A stretch of 64,000 bases of DNA from Pseudomonas syringae (GCF_021606685.1 NZ_WKCB01000002.1:62001-126000), one strand, 5' to 3'; shown: positions 7,995-17,884, counted from the stretch's first letter. A program made the numbers and translations. The notes: a model not told the origin generated them from the letters alone.

Positions 7995-8014
7995 GCCGCT
8001 GCAAAGGCAGCGGC
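7995..8014 (-). terminator. Second hairpin with A-tract, terminator-like on the minus strand
   Basis: Stem GCCGCTGC/GCAGCGGC with loop AAAG, preceded on the plus strand by eight A residues, so it reads as hairpin plus U-tract on the minus strand. No minus-strand gene ends here, so it may block antisense entry or be a leftover. Confidence 0.55.
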
Positions 8015-8407
8015 TGAAGTAAGACGTTTGATCAAGGAGCAATAAATCAACGTCAGTGAACACGGTTAACAGATTGAAAAAAATCATCAATCCATTCGAG
8101 TCTGGCTGTTCTTCCGGTTGTGGAAGCGGGCTGTTTGCCCTGAAAGCCCGGTAAGAATAGTCGCTTGTAACAAAATGAGTAATAGCACTTGGGGACAAGG
8201 ACTGTTACCGATATCGCAACAGTGGTGCAAAGTGCCATCCATTCTCCTGATAACCCGCCATCCACCCAATCCATGGGCCCGCCCAGAGCCAAGCCAGAGC
8301 GCCTGGTAATCCTTTCGAGCGACAACACGAATCCCTCCTTGGTGCGCTTATCGCTCCTGGCGGGCGGCAGTAGGGTGGGGCCTTCTGTCACTCACCGGGG
8401 AAGACGC
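8015..8407. other. Gene-free stretch upstream of the DUF1302 gene
   Basis: About 390 bp with no convincing coding sequence. It must hold the promoter of the DUF1302-DUF1329 pair. An in-frame extension of the DUF1302 gene upstream of 8408 exists but lacks a signal peptide and looks non-coding. No clear sigma-54 or dyad element was identified. Confidence 0.5.
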
Positions 8408-10198
8408 ATGACAAGAACAACAATGCGCGCCATCTTCAGGCCACAGGCGCTGGCCGCTGCGGTTGCACTGGGATGCTGTGCTCAGGCACAGGCTGTTTCA
8501 TTCAACATTGGCGAGATCGAAGGGCAATTCGATTCTTCGCTGTCGGTGGGCGCGAGTTGGGGCATGCGCGACGCCGATAAAAAACTCGTGGGCACCGTCA
8601 ACGGTGGCACGGGGCAGGCGTCGACCGGCGATGACGGGCGCCTGAACTTCAAGAAAGGCGAAACCTTTTCCAAGATCTTCAAGGGCCTGCACGACCTTGA
8701 ATTGAAATACGGCGACACCGGTGTGTTCGTGCGTGGCAAGTATTGGTACGACTTCGAACTCAAGGACGAAGACCGCGAGTTCAAGCAGATCAGCGATCAC
8801 AACCGCAAGGAGGGCGCCAAATCCAGCGGTGCGCAGATTCTCGACGCCTTCGTTTACCACAACTACTCACTGGGCGACCTGCCCGGCACGGTGCGTGCGG
8901 GCAAGCAGGTGGTCAGTTGGGGTGAAAGTACCTTCATCGGCAACTCCATCAACAGCATCAACCCCATCGACGTTTCGGCCTTCCGCCGTCCAGGTGCGGA
9001 GATCAAGGAAGGGCTGATTCCGGTGAACATGCTGTTTGCCTCCCAAGCCCTCACCAACCAACTGACCGTGGAAGGCTTCTACCAGTTGGAGTGGGACCAG
9101 ACCGTGCTGGATAACTGCGGCACCTTCTTCGGCGGGGACGTGGCGGCGGACGGCTGCACCAACAACTACACCGTGGGTAACCCGGCGATTGCACCGTTGC
9201 AACCGGTGGCCGCCGCGTTCGGCCAGGGGTTCGGCGTGACCAATGAAGGGGTGATCGTACGCCGCGCCGGTGACCGTGACGCGCGCGATTCCGGCCAGTT
9301 CGGCGCAGCGCTGCGCTGGCTGGGGGATGACACCGAGTACGGCCTCTATTTCATGAACTACCACAGCCGCACACCGACCGTGGGCACCATCACCAACAAC
9401 ACCAGCCTGGCGACCCTCGGCGCTATCGCGGGCGCCGCCAACGGCATTGCGCCCGGCACCGGCGCCGGGTTGGTCCAGAGCCTGATGCTCGGGCGCGGCC
9501 AGTACTACCTCGACTACCCGGAAGATATCCGTCTGTTTGGCGCCAGTTTCTCCACCACCTTGCCTACCGGCACCGCGTGGACCGGCGAAATCAGCTACCG
9601 CCCGAACGCGCCGGTGCAGCTCAATACCACCGACCTGACCCTGGCGCTGCTCAACCCGGTTGCGGGCCAACAGGCCTCACCGATCGCCAGCAATTTCGGG
9701 GATGACAACAAAGGCTACCGCCGCAAGGAAATCACCCAGGTCCAGAGCACCATGACCCAGTTCTTCGACCAGGTGCTGGGGGCTGAACGCCTGACGCTGG
9801 TGGGCGAAGCGGCCATCGTGCACGTCGCTGGCCTGGAAGATAAATCCAAGCTGCGTTACGGCCGCGATTCGGTCTACGGCGCCTACGGTTTCCAAGGGGA
9901 TACCGACGGTTTCGTGACCTCCACCTCCTGGGGCTACCGTGCGCGGGCGATCCTGGACTACAACAACGTGATCGCCGGGATCAACCTCAAGCCCAACCTG
10001 TCGTGGTCCCATGACGTCGCCGGCTACGGGCCCAACGGCCTGTTCAACAAAGGCGCCAAAGCCATCAGCCTCGGCGTCGAGGCCGACTACCGCAATACCT
10101 ATACCGCCAGCCTCAGTTACACCGATTTCTTTGGGGGTGACTACAACACCCTGACCGACCGCGACTTCCTTGCCCTCAGCGTCGGCGCGAACTTCTGA
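8408..10198 (+). CDS. DUF1302 family outer-membrane protein
   Basis: 596 residues from the ATG at 8408 (GGGGAAG just upstream). This start gives a classic signal peptide (IFRPQALAAAVALGCCAQAQA, cleaved near residue 29); the longer frame to 8189 does not. The mature part begins with VSFNIGEIEGQFDSSLSVGA and ends in an aromatic-rich beta pattern with terminal F (LALSVGANF), as expected for an outer-membrane barrel. DUF1302 proteins are found beside DUF1329 genes and catabolic operons for hydrophobic substrates and are thought to act in uptake or export. It is followed 24 bp later by the DUF1329 gene. Confidence 0.88.
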   Translation: MTRTTMRAIFRPQALAAAVALGCCAQAQAVSFNIGEIEGQFDSSLSVGASWGMRDADKKLVGTVNGGTGQASTGDDGRLNFKKGETFSKIFKGLHDLELKYGDTGVFVRGKYWYDFELKDEDREFKQISDHNRKEGAKSSGAQILDAFVYHNYSLGDLPGTVRAGKQVVSWGESTFIGNSINSINPIDVSAFRRPGAEIKEGLIPVNMLFASQALTNQLTVEGFYQLEWDQTVLDNCGTFFGGDVAADGCTNNYTVGNPAIAPLQPVAAAFGQGFGVTNEGVIVRRAGDRDARDSGQFGAALRWLGDDTEYGLYFMNYHSRTPTVGTITNNTSLATLGAIAGAANGIAPGTGAGLVQSLMLGRGQYYLDYPEDIRLFGASFSTTLPTGTAWTGEISYRPNAPVQLNTTDLTLALLNPVAGQQASPIASNFGDDNKGYRRKEITQVQSTMTQFFDQVLGAERLTLVGEAAIVHVAGLEDKSKLRYGRDSVYGAYGFQGDTDGFVTSTSWGYRARAILDYNNVIAGINLKPNLSWSHDVAGYGPNGLFNKGAKAISLGVEADYRNTYTASLSYTDFFGGDYNTLTDRDFLALSVGANF

Positions 10199-10222
10199 TC
10201 ACGGTTTGAAAAGGACTCCTTT

Positions 10223-11590
10223 ATGCGCAAGATGATTCTGCAATGCGGCGTGTTGGCCCTCAGCCTGTTGGCCGCCAACGTGATGGCAGCGGTGTCGCCA
10301 GACGAGGCGGCCAAGCTCGGCACTACTCTGACGCCCATCGGCGCCGAAAAAGTCGGCAACGCCGACGGCTCGATCCCGGCCTGGACCGGCGGCATCCCGA
10401 AAAACGCCGGTGCGGTGGACGCCAAGGGCTTCCTCGCCGACCCGTTCGCCAGTGAAAAACCGCTGTTCGTGATCACCGCCGCTACCGTCGACAAGTACAA
10501 GGACAAACTCTCCGACGGTCAGGTGGCGATGTTCAAGCGCTACCCCGAGACCTATAAGATCCCGGTGTACCCGACCCACCGTACGGTCAATTTGCCGCCG
10601 GATATCTATGAGTCGATCAAGCGCAGCGCGCTGAACGTCAAGCCGATCAACGATGGCAACGGCCTGGAAGGTTTCACCGGCAACCGCTACTACGCGTTCC
10701 CGATCCCCAAGAATGGCGTGGAAGTGCTGTGGAACCACATCACCCGCTACCACGGCGGCAACCTGCGGCGCATCATCACCCAGGCTACGCCGCAGACCAA
10801 CGGCAGCTTCACGCCGATCCGCTTCGAGGAAGAAGTGGCCGTGCCGCAGCTGATCCCGGACATGGACCCGGCCAAAGCGGCCAACGTGTTGACCTTCTTC
10901 AAGCAGTCGGTGACCGCGCCGGCGCGCCTGGCGGGCAACGTGCTGCTGGTGCATGAAACCCTCGACCAGGTGAAAGAACCGCGCCTGGCCTGGATCTACA
11001 ACGCCGGCCAACGCCGCGTACGTCGCGCGCCGCAGGTGGCGTATGACGGGCCGGGCACTGCCTCGGACGGCCTGCGTACCTCCGACAACTTCGACATGTT
11101 CTCCGGCGCGCCCGACCGCTACGACTGGAAACTGGTGGGCAAGAAGGAGATGTACATCCCCTACAACAGCTACAAGCTGGACCAGCCGACGCTCAAGTAC
11201 GACGACATCATCAAGGCCGGGCATATCAACCAGGACCTCACCCGCTATGAGCTGCACCGCGTGTGGGAAGTGGTCGGGACGGTCAAACCGAGCGAGCGGC
11301 ACATCTACGCCAAGCGCCACATGTACATCGACGAGGACAGCTGGCAGGTCGCGCTGGTGGATCACTACGACGGCCGTGGCCAACTGTGGCGGGTTGCCGA
11401 AGGTCATGCGCAGTTCTACTACAACCACCAGACCCCGGCCTACACCGTGGAAACCCTGTACGACATCATCGCCGGGCGCTACATCGCGCTGGGCATGAAA
11501 AACGAGGAGAAAAGCAGCTTCGTGTTCGGCTTCAATGCCAAGGCGGCCGACTACACCCCAGCGGCGCTGAGGGCTGAAGGCGTGCGCTGA
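10223..11590 (+). CDS. DUF1329 family periplasmic protein
   Basis: 455 residues with an N-terminal signal peptide (MILQCGVLALSLLAANVMA, cut near residue 22). It contains the family features near the N-terminus (LGTTLTPIGAEKVGNADGSI, PAWTGGI) and YDWKLVGKKEMYIPYNSYKL in the middle. DUF1329 members have a LolA/LolB-like fold and pair with DUF1302 barrels; a role in moving hydrophobic compounds across the periplasm is the usual proposal, not proven. RBS AAAAGGA precedes the start. Confidence 0.9.
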   Translation: MRKMILQCGVLALSLLAANVMAAVSPDEAAKLGTTLTPIGAEKVGNADGSIPAWTGGIPKNAGAVDAKGFLADPFASEKPLFVITAATVDKYKDKLSDGQVAMFKRYPETYKIPVYPTHRTVNLPPDIYESIKRSALNVKPINDGNGLEGFTGNRYYAFPIPKNGVEVLWNHITRYHGGNLRRIITQATPQTNGSFTPIRFEEEVAVPQLIPDMDPAKAANVLTFFKQSVTAPARLAGNVLLVHETLDQVKEPRLAWIYNAGQRRVRRAPQVAYDGPGTASDGLRTSDNFDMFSGAPDRYDWKLVGKKEMYIPYNSYKLDQPTLKYDDIIKAGHINQDLTRYELHRVWEVVGTVKPSERHIYAKRHMYIDEDSWQVALVDHYDGRGQLWRVAEGHAQFYYNHQTPAYTVETLYDIIAGRYIALGMKNEEKSSFVFGFNAKAADYTPAALRAEGVR

Positions 11591-11611
11591 TCCCGATGTG
11601 AAATGCGATTC

Positions 11612-11706
11612 AAATGTGGGAGGGGGCTTGCTCCCGATGGCGGTGTATCAGTCACTTCATCTTTGACTGACCCACCGCCATCGGGGGCAAGCCCCCTCCC
11701 ACATTT
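11612..11706. repeat. Paired REP palindromes (copy 1)
   Basis: Two inverted REP units beginning TGTGGGAGGGGGCTTGCTCC and its complement, separated by ~45 bp, just after the DUF1329 gene. The same arrangement recurs at 16228, 19236 and 26836. These are chromosomal REP doublets typical of fluorescent pseudomonads and probably act as a terminator or mRNA stabiliser here. Confidence 0.9.
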
Positions 11707-11817
11707 AGTTTTGCGCATGGCTTTAAATCACCCCGCTGAATACTTCTTCAACAACCGCTGCCCACAGGACTAGGGTAGGCGCCAGGTTGCATAACAATAA
11801 AAAAGCAGGATGCAGCA

Positions 11818-14319
11818 ATGACCGCCATGACACGCTGCCTGGACCGTCCTGGATTCATGCCTCGGCTGTCCGCCCACCATCTGCTGCGCCCGCGTCTGGC
11901 CGAGCCTTTGCTGGCGGCGTCGGCGAGGGTCAAATTACTCTGTGCACCCGGCGGCAGTGGCAAGAGCGCGCTGCTCGGCGAGTGCGCGCTGCAGGCCCCC
12001 GCGGGATGCCAAGTGCATTGGTTGCCACTCAATGGGGTTACCCTCAGCCCCCTCGACCTGTGCCAGCGCCTCGCACAGAACCTTGGCCTTACGTTCACCG
12101 ATGAAGCCACGCTGCTGCTGGACCTCAGCCGCTGGCAGGCTCACGCGTGGGTATTCCTCGATGATTTTTGCCGCCTGCCTGCGCCCGACACCGACGCGCT
12201 GCTCGACCGCTTGCTCACCGCCAGCAGCCCGGCCCTGACGTGGTGGCTGGGCGCGCGGCGGCGTCCGGCGTGTAATTGGCCACGCCTGTTGCTCGATGAC
12301 GAGCTGTTGGAGTGTGGTACCGAACTCGCCTTCAGCGCCGCCGAAATCCAGCTGTTGCTCAGCCATGCGCCTGGGCAAACGCTCGACAGCGTGTTGCAGT
12401 TCAGCGCCGGCTGGTGCGCCGGTGTGCGCATCGCCTTGCTGGGCGATGGGCACCCCGATAAAACCTTGCTCGACTACCTGCAGCACGAGCTGTTCAGCAC
12501 GCTACCGCCCGAGCTGGCCGAAGCCTGGCGCGTGCTGGCCCATCTGCCGCGTTTTAATGCGGGGCTGTGTGAGCACCTGTTCGGCCATGGCGACGGCGAT
12601 CAATACCTGCGAGACCTGCAGGCCCTTGGCGCGTTTATCCAACCGTGGGAAGACACCGACTGGCTGCAGGTATTTCCACCCCTGGCCCATCTGCTGCGAG
12701 ATGAGCCTTGGGCGGCGAAACGCTCCTGGCACCGGCGCGCCTGCCAGTGGTTCACCGCCCAGCAGGACTGGCAGGCCGCGTTCGAGCAGGCGCTGCTGGC
12801 CGAAGAATATGAGGTAGCCGTCAGCCTGTTGCAGCACTTCAGTTTTGAAGACCTGTTTCGTCAACAGAACGCCGTGCTGTTACTGCGCCTGCATGAGCAA
12901 CACGGTGATGAGCTGATGCTCGGCTCGGCGCAACTGGTGGGCCTGGTGACGGCGGCGCTGCTGTTTGCCGGGCGCTTCGACCAGGCCGCGCAGTGCATCG
13001 ACCAGCTTGCCCGATTCGCCCCGCAACCGACGGCGGAGCAACAACGGCATCTGCTTGCACGCTGGCAGGCGCAGTGGGGCTGGCTGCTGCACCTGGGCGG
13101 TGACGCCGAACGTTCCCGCGTGCATTTCCTCGAAGCCCTGCCAGCCTTGCCCGACAGCGCCTGGACCTCGCGGCTGATGTGCCTGTCGGGGCTCACCCAG
13201 CAGGCTTTGCTGCGCGGTGAGCTGGACGTGGCCCAAGGCTTGAACCGCGAAGCGCTGTGCCTGGCGCGGGCCCACGGTTCACTGCTGCTGGAGGCGTTGC
13301 TCGAGCTGGATCACGCGCAATTGCTGGAGCAGCGCGGCGCCCCTTATCGGGCGCAAAGCCTGTTGGAAAATGTCCAGGCGATGCTGCTTGGGCAGCGGCT
13401 CAAGGCCGGGCCACTGCTAGGCCGTATCGCTTTGCGGCGTGGGCACCTGGCGTTGCGCCAGGGCCAGGACAGCCTGGCCGGCGAGTGCTTCGAAACAGGC
13501 TTGGCCCTGTGCCTGCACAGCCAGGACAAGCGCGTGCTCTATGGCTTCCTCGGTCTGGCGCTGTTGGCCGCCAACCGCGGCGATTACGCCCAGGCGTTTT
13601 TCCAGTTGCGTGAGGCCGAGCGGCTGATGCAGCAACGCCAGGTACCGGACTCCGTGTACCGCGCGGTGTTGCTGTTGGTCAGCGGGCATTTCTGGTTGCA
13701 GCAGGGCCGGGCCGAATTGACCGTGGAAGCGATGCGCCGGGTGCTCCGCCATTTTCGCGGGCCACAGGCCAAACAAGCACCGCCGGCCACCCTGGAACTG
13801 ATCCCGCGCCTGGAATACCTGCTGGTGTTGGCGGAGGTCAAGCTGGGCTGCGCCGAGCAGCCCGTGGCACGGCTCAATGCGCTACTGGCAACCACTCACC
13901 AGCGCGGCATGCTGTGCCTGGAAACCGAACTGCACTTGGTGCTGGGGGAGGTGGCCTGGCAACTGGGCGATGGCGCCCTGGCGCGGCGTTCACTGCAAGC
14001 CGGGCTGGACCTGGCTGGGCGCTGCCAGGTGCAGCAGGCGATTCGCGAGCTGCGCTTGCGTTCACCGGGGCTGTTGAGCGAGCTGGGGATGGAGCCGCAG
14101 GCCGCCACCCCGGGCACGGTGGACAACCCCCTCAGCCAGCGCGAGCTGGAAGTCTTGCAACTGATCGCGCTGGGCAACTCCAACCTGGAAATCGCCGACC
14201 GCTTGTTTATCTCGCTGCACACCGTCAAGACCCACGCGCGGCGCATCCACAGCAAGCTCGGGGTGGAGCGGCGCACCCAGGCGGTGGCCAAGGCCAAGAC
14301 GTTGGGGTTGATGGTTTAG
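11818..14319 (+). CDS. MalT-like LuxR-family ATP-dependent regulator (LAL)
   Basis: 833 residues. Walker A CAPGGSGKS is at 42-50 of an N-terminal NTPase domain, and VFLDDF near residue 115 is the Walker B strand. A long TPR-like helical region (~350-750) follows, and a C-terminal LuxR HTH ends the protein (LSQRELEVLQLIALGNSNLE with SLHTVKTHARRIHSKLGVER). LAL regulators bind an inducer and ATP and activate nearby genes. It follows the DUF1302/DUF1329 pair and is the obvious candidate to control it and the 5-8 kb catabolic genes; a similar regulator accompanies such pairs in other pseudomonads. Start is the ATG at 11818 (AGGA upstream). Confidence 0.88.
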   Translation: MTAMTRCLDRPGFMPRLSAHHLLRPRLAEPLLAASARVKLLCAPGGSGKSALLGECALQAPAGCQVHWLPLNGVTLSPLDLCQRLAQNLGLTFTDEATLLLDLSRWQAHAWVFLDDFCRLPAPDTDALLDRLLTASSPALTWWLGARRRPACNWPRLLLDDELLECGTELAFSAAEIQLLLSHAPGQTLDSVLQFSAGWCAGVRIALLGDGHPDKTLLDYLQHELFSTLPPELAEAWRVLAHLPRFNAGLCEHLFGHGDGDQYLRDLQALGAFIQPWEDTDWLQVFPPLAHLLRDEPWAAKRSWHRRACQWFTAQQDWQAAFEQALLAEEYEVAVSLLQHFSFEDLFRQQNAVLLLRLHEQHGDELMLGSAQLVGLVTAALLFAGRFDQAAQCIDQLARFAPQPTAEQQRHLLARWQAQWGWLLHLGGDAERSRVHFLEALPALPDSAWTSRLMCLSGLTQQALLRGELDVAQGLNREALCLARAHGSLLLEALLELDHAQLLEQRGAPYRAQSLLENVQAMLLGQRLKAGPLLGRIALRRGHLALRQGQDSLAGECFETGLALCLHSQDKRVLYGFLGLALLAANRGDYAQAFFQLREAERLMQQRQVPDSVYRAVLLLVSGHFWLQQGRAELTVEAMRRVLRHFRGPQAKQAPPATLELIPRLEYLLVLAEVKLGCAEQPVARLNALLATTHQRGMLCLETELHLVLGEVAWQLGDGALARRSLQAGLDLAGRCQVQQAIRELRLRSPGLLSELGMEPQAATPGTVDNPLSQRELEVLQLIALGNSNLEIADRLFISLHTVKTHARRIHSKLGVERRTQAVAKAKTLGLMV

Positions 14320-15188
14320 ACAAACGCCTGACGGTAGTCGCCGGGCGTGGCACCCATGGCCTGGCGGAAGCGATGGGTGAAGTGGCTGGCGCTGGAAAAT
14401 CCGCACATCAAGGCGATTTCACCCAGGGGCAGGGCCGTGCTGCGCAGCAGGTTCTGCGCGCGGGCCAGCCGGCGCGCCAGCAGGTATTGATGGGGCGGCA
14501 AGCCCAGGCTTTGGCGGAACATCCGCGCAAAGTGGTATTCCGACAGCGCGCACAGGCTGGCCAGTTGGCCCAGGCTGATCGGGTCTTCCAGGTGCTGGTC
14601 GATGTACTCCACCAACCGTCGGCGCTGGTACGTCGCCAAGCCGCCTTTCAAGGGCAGGCCTTCGCGTGCACCCACTTGGCTGAGCAAGGTGTGGCTGAGC
14701 ATCTCATGGGCCAGGCTGCTGGTCAGCAGGCGCTCGGCGGGCTCCTGCCAGTTGAGCGCGATCAACTGGTGAAAGCGTCGGGCCTGGCTGGCGTCTTCCA
14801 GGAACGTGCTTTCGCGCAGCTCCAGCGCACGCGGCTCGCGGTCGAGCAGGGTGACGCAGCCGAGGGCAAATTGTTCGGCGCTGAAATACACATGGGCCAG
14901 ACGGATTTCACCGTTGATCACCCACGCCGACTGGTGCTCGGCAGGCAGGATGCACAGTTTGTCGGGGCCGCCCTTGGTGCCGGGTTGGTCACGCCGAAAC
15001 GTGCCGGTGCCGCCGCCGATGTAGCACGACAAGGTGTGATGGCTGGGCGCCTGGTAATCCTGGGCGTCGTGATGGTTGCTCCACAAGGCCGCAGACAAGC
15101 CGTCACCGAGCTCGGCGCAGGCTTCCAGGCGAGCGTTGGGCGAGCGGTTAAGGGCTTGAAAGACTTGCAGGGATTGCAGATCAGGCAT
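14316..15188 (-). CDS. AraC-family transcriptional regulator
   Basis: 290 residues. The N-terminal cupin-like sensor (~1-170) contains HHTLSCYIGGGTGTFRRD. The C-terminal double HTH (~190-288) has LGQLASLCALSEYHFARMF, then RQSLGLPPHQYLLARR and GEIALMCGFSSASHFTHRFR. It is convergent with the LAL gene (4-bp overlap of the 3' ends) and divergent from the EamA transporter, 138 bp apart. It probably controls that transporter. Confidence 0.9.
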   Translation of the reverse strand: MPDLQSLQVFQALNRSPNARLEACAELGDGLSAALWSNHHDAQDYQAPSHHTLSCYIGGGTGTFRRDQPGTKGGPDKLCILPAEHQSAWVINGEIRLAHVYFSAEQFALGCVTLLDREPRALELRESTFLEDASQARRFHQLIALNWQEPAERLLTSSLAHEMLSHTLLSQVGAREGLPLKGGLATYQRRRLVEYIDQHLEDPISLGQLASLCALSEYHFARMFRQSLGLPPHQYLLARRLARAQNLLRSTALPLGEIALMCGFSSASHFTHRFRQAMGATPGDYRQAFV

Positions 15189-15326
15189 GGTGTGTTCTCT
15201 CCGACGCCTTGCATCCTACTCCGCGTGGCTGGCGCTGTGAGCCCATCGCCCGACAAAAGCGCAAGATTCTGCAAGAGCACGGCGCGGCTTGGGGGCGACA
15301 CTGTGGCTCAACCGATGGAGCCCGCT

Positions 15327-16229
15327 ATGAACCTTTCCCTGTATTTACTCACCGTGCTGATCTGGGGCACCACCTGGATCGCCCTCAAGTGGCAGCTGGG
15401 CGTGGTCGCGATTCCCGTGTCCATCGTGTATCGCTTCGGTCTCGCGGCGTTGGTGCTGTTTGCGTTGCTGCTGGTCAGTCGCAAGCTGCAGGTGATGAAC
15501 CGGCGCGGGCACCTCATCTGCGTGGCCCAGGGCCTGTGCCTGTTTTGCGTCAACTTCATGTGCTTTCTCACGGCCAGCCAATGGATCCCCAGCGGCTTGG
15601 TGGCGGTGGTGTTTTCCACGGCCACCTTGTGGAATGCGCTGAACGCCCGGGTGTTTTTCGGCCAGCGGGTGGCGCACAATGTGTTGATGGGCGGCGGCCT
15701 GGGCTTGCTGGGCCTGGGGTTGCTGTTCTGGCCTGAGCTGGCGGGCCATACCGCCAGCCCGCAAACTCTGCTCGGCCTGGGCCTGGCGTTGCTCGGCACG
15801 ATGTGTTTTTCGGCGGGCAATATGCTCTCGAGCCTGCAGCAGAAGGCCGGGCTGCGGCCGCTGACCACCAATGCCTGGGGCATGGCCTATGGTTCGGCAA
15901 TGCTAGCGACCTACTGTGTGCTGCGCGGTATTCCCTTTGAGATGGACTGGAGCGCGCGGTATATGGGCGCGCTGTGGTACCTGGTGATCCCGGGTTCGGT
16001 GATTGGCTTTACGGCCTATCTGACCCTGGTAGGCCGCATGGGGCCGGAGCGCGCGGCGTATTGCACCGTGCTGTTCCCGGTGGTGGCGCTGAATGTGTCG
16101 GCGTTTGCGGAAGGGTATCAGTGGACCGCACCGGCGTTGATGGGGTTGGTGCTGGTGATGGCGGGGAATGTGTTGGTGTTCAGGAAGCCTAAGCCTGTGA
16201 GCCCGGCCCTCAAGGCACAACAAATCTAA
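15327..16229 (+). CDS. EamA/DMT-family transporter
   Basis: 300 residues with ten predicted membrane helices in two EamA repeats. It starts with MNLSLYLLTVLIWGTTWIAL, a signature of the drug/metabolite transporter superfamily. The ATG at 15327 is chosen over the one at 15315 because GGAG lies 6 bp upstream of it. The substrate is unknown; exporters of amino acids or metabolites are common in this family. It pairs with the divergent AraC gene. Confidence 0.88.
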   Translation: MNLSLYLLTVLIWGTTWIALKWQLGVVAIPVSIVYRFGLAALVLFALLLVSRKLQVMNRRGHLICVAQGLCLFCVNFMCFLTASQWIPSGLVAVVFSTATLWNALNARVFFGQRVAHNVLMGGGLGLLGLGLLFWPELAGHTASPQTLLGLGLALLGTMCFSAGNMLSSLQQKAGLRPLTTNAWGMAYGSAMLATYCVLRGIPFEMDWSARYMGALWYLVIPGSVIGFTAYLTLVGRMGPERAAYCTVLFPVVALNVSAFAEGYQWTAPALMGLVLVMAGNVLVFRKPKPVSPALKAQQI

Positions 16230-16320
16230 ATGTGGGAGCGGGCTTGCTCGCGAAAGCGGTGGATCAGTCGATATCTTTGGTGACTGACACACCGCATTCG
16301 CGAGCAAGCCCGCTCCCACA
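16228..16320. repeat. Paired REP palindromes (copy 2, variant arms)
   Basis: Inverted units of the form TGTGGGAGCGGGCTTGCTCG, a sequence variant of the other three copies (CGGGCTTGCTCGCGA in place of GGGGCTTGCTCCCGA). It starts inside the EamA stop codon and lies between convergent EamA and norR. Confidence 0.9.
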
Positions 16321-16339
16321 GTTGACCGAGTTGTTTGGG

Positions 16340-17884
16340 CTATTTGAGGCCAAGGCGCTTGGCCATGCGGCCGAGGTTGGCGCGGTCCAGACCCAGTTCG
16401 CGGGCGGCGCTGGCCCAATTATGCTGGTGACGTTCCAGGCTAGCGGTGATCACTTGGCGCTGGTACTGCTCGGTGGCCTGGCGCAGGTCGCCGGTCACGA
16501 CCAGGGGCGCTTGCGACGGCTCTTCGAGGGTGGGCGCGCCGACGTCGGGCAGGTCTAGGTCGAGGGCGCTCAGGCTCAGAATCTTCGGACGCTCGCGACA
16601 GTTACCCAGGGCTTTCAGGGCGCTGCGCCCGATCAAATGTTCCAGCTCGCGCACATTGCCCGGCCAGTTATAGGCCAGCAGCGCCGCCTGCGCGTCGCTG
16701 GTCAGGCGCAGGCTGCCCAGGCCCATGCGTGAGCGGTTCTGCTCCAGAAAAAAGCCCGCCAGCAGCAACACGTCACGCCCCCGCTCGCGCAGCGCCGGCA
16801 CTTGCAGCGGGTACACGCTGAGGCGGTGGTAGAAGTCGGCGCGGTAGTGGCCGTTGCGCACCTCGTCGGCCAGGTCGCGGTTGGTGGCGGCGATCAAGCG
16901 CACATCCACCTGGTGTTCCTTGTCCGAGCCGAGGCGCTGTAACTGGCCGCTTTGCAGAACGCGCAGCAGCTTGGCTTGCACGGTCAACGACAGCTCGCCG
17001 ACTTCATCCAGGAACAAGGTGCCGCCATTGGCCAATTCGAACTTGCCACGGCGCTCGTTCAGCGCGCCGGTAAAGGCGCCGCGCACATGCCCGAACAGCT
17101 CGCTTTCCACCAGGGTTTCCGGAAGGGCGGCGCAGTTGAGGCTGATCAGCGGTTTGTCTGCGCGGTGCGAGGCGGCGTGGATCGCCTGGGCCACCAGCTC
17201 CTTGCCGACCCCGGTTTCGCCGGTGATCAGCACGGTCAGGTCGCTGCCGCCCACCAGCTTGATTTCCTCGACCAGACGCTTGTGGCTTTTGCTCTGGCCG
17301 ATCATTTCCTTGTGCTGCTGGCCGCTGGCCTGGCGGTAGATCTCGGCGCGCTGGTGTGCGTCTTCGGCGCGCAAGGCCAGACGTTCGATGCGTTCGGCGA
17401 CGTTGACCGTGGCGGCGGCGAGGCTGGCAAAGGCTTGCAGCGCGTCCAGCTCCACGCGTTCAAAGCGCTCGGTGTCGAGGGCGTCCAGGGTCAGCAGGCC
17501 CCAGGGCTGGTCATCGACAAACAGCGGGCAGCCCATGCAGTCGTGCACTTGCAAATGGCCATGCAGCCCGTCGACCAGGCCGTCGTAGGGGTCAGGCAGC
17601 TCGCTGTCACTGTCGAAACGGGTCGGCCCGGGGCTGCTGAGCAACACGGCGAAGCGCGGGTGCTCGCTGACCTTGAAGCGCCGACCGAGGGTGTCGGGGC
17701 TCAAACCGTCCACGGCCAGCGGCACCAGCCACTCGCCGTCCAGACGCAGCAAGGCGGCAGCGTCGCAAGGGAGCAGGGCGCGCATGGCTTGCAGCAGACG
17801 GCGATAACGCTCGCCTTCGGGCAGCTCGCGGGACAGGTCGGCGACCAGGGGCAGCAGGGTGGTGAGCAGTGATTGCGCAGTCAT
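16340..17884 (-). CDS. norR: NorR, nitric-oxide-sensing sigma-54 activator
   Basis: 514 residues. The N-terminal GAF domain carries the residues known to hold the mononuclear iron in E. coli NorR: R77, D98-P-Y-D101 and H114-x-C116 in VHDCMGC. The AAA+ domain has Walker A GETGVGKE (222-229), the sigma-54 contact loop GAFTGA (269-274) and GGTLFLDEVGEL. The C-terminal Fis-type HTH is ASAARELGLDRANLGRMAKR. NO binding to the iron releases ATPase activity. It is divergent from hmp, with three NorR boxes in between. Confidence 0.97.
   Translation of the reverse strand: MTAQSLLTTLLPLVADLSRELPEGERYRRLLQAMRALLPCDAAALLRLDGEWLVPLAVDGLSPDTLGRRFKVSEHPRFAVLLSSPGPTRFDSDSELPDPYDGLVDGLHGHLQVHDCMGCPLFVDDQPWGLLTLDALDTERFERVELDALQAFASLAAATVNVAERIERLALRAEDAHQRAEIYRQASGQQHKEMIGQSKSHKRLVEEIKLVGGSDLTVLITGETGVGKELVAQAIHAASHRADKPLISLNCAALPETLVESELFGHVRGAFTGALNERRGKFELANGGTLFLDEVGELSLTVQAKLLRVLQSGQLQRLGSDKEHQVDVRLIAATNRDLADEVRNGHYRADFYHRLSVYPLQVPALRERGRDVLLLAGFFLEQNRSRMGLGSLRLTSDAQAALLAYNWPGNVRELEHLIGRSALKALGNCRERPKILSLSALDLDLPDVGAPTLEEPSQAPLVVTGDLRQATEQYQRQVITASLERHQHNWASAARELGLDRANLGRMAKRLGLK

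Noticed and set aside
8189..8407. N-terminal extension of the DUF1302 protein
   Set aside because: The extension has no signal peptide and low-quality sequence; the ATG at 8408 gives a clean signal peptide.
13914..16229. A 771-codon plus-strand open frame over the AraC gene
   Set aside because: Its first two thirds are the shadow of the LAL and AraC genes in another frame; only the part from 15327 (EamA transporter) is real.
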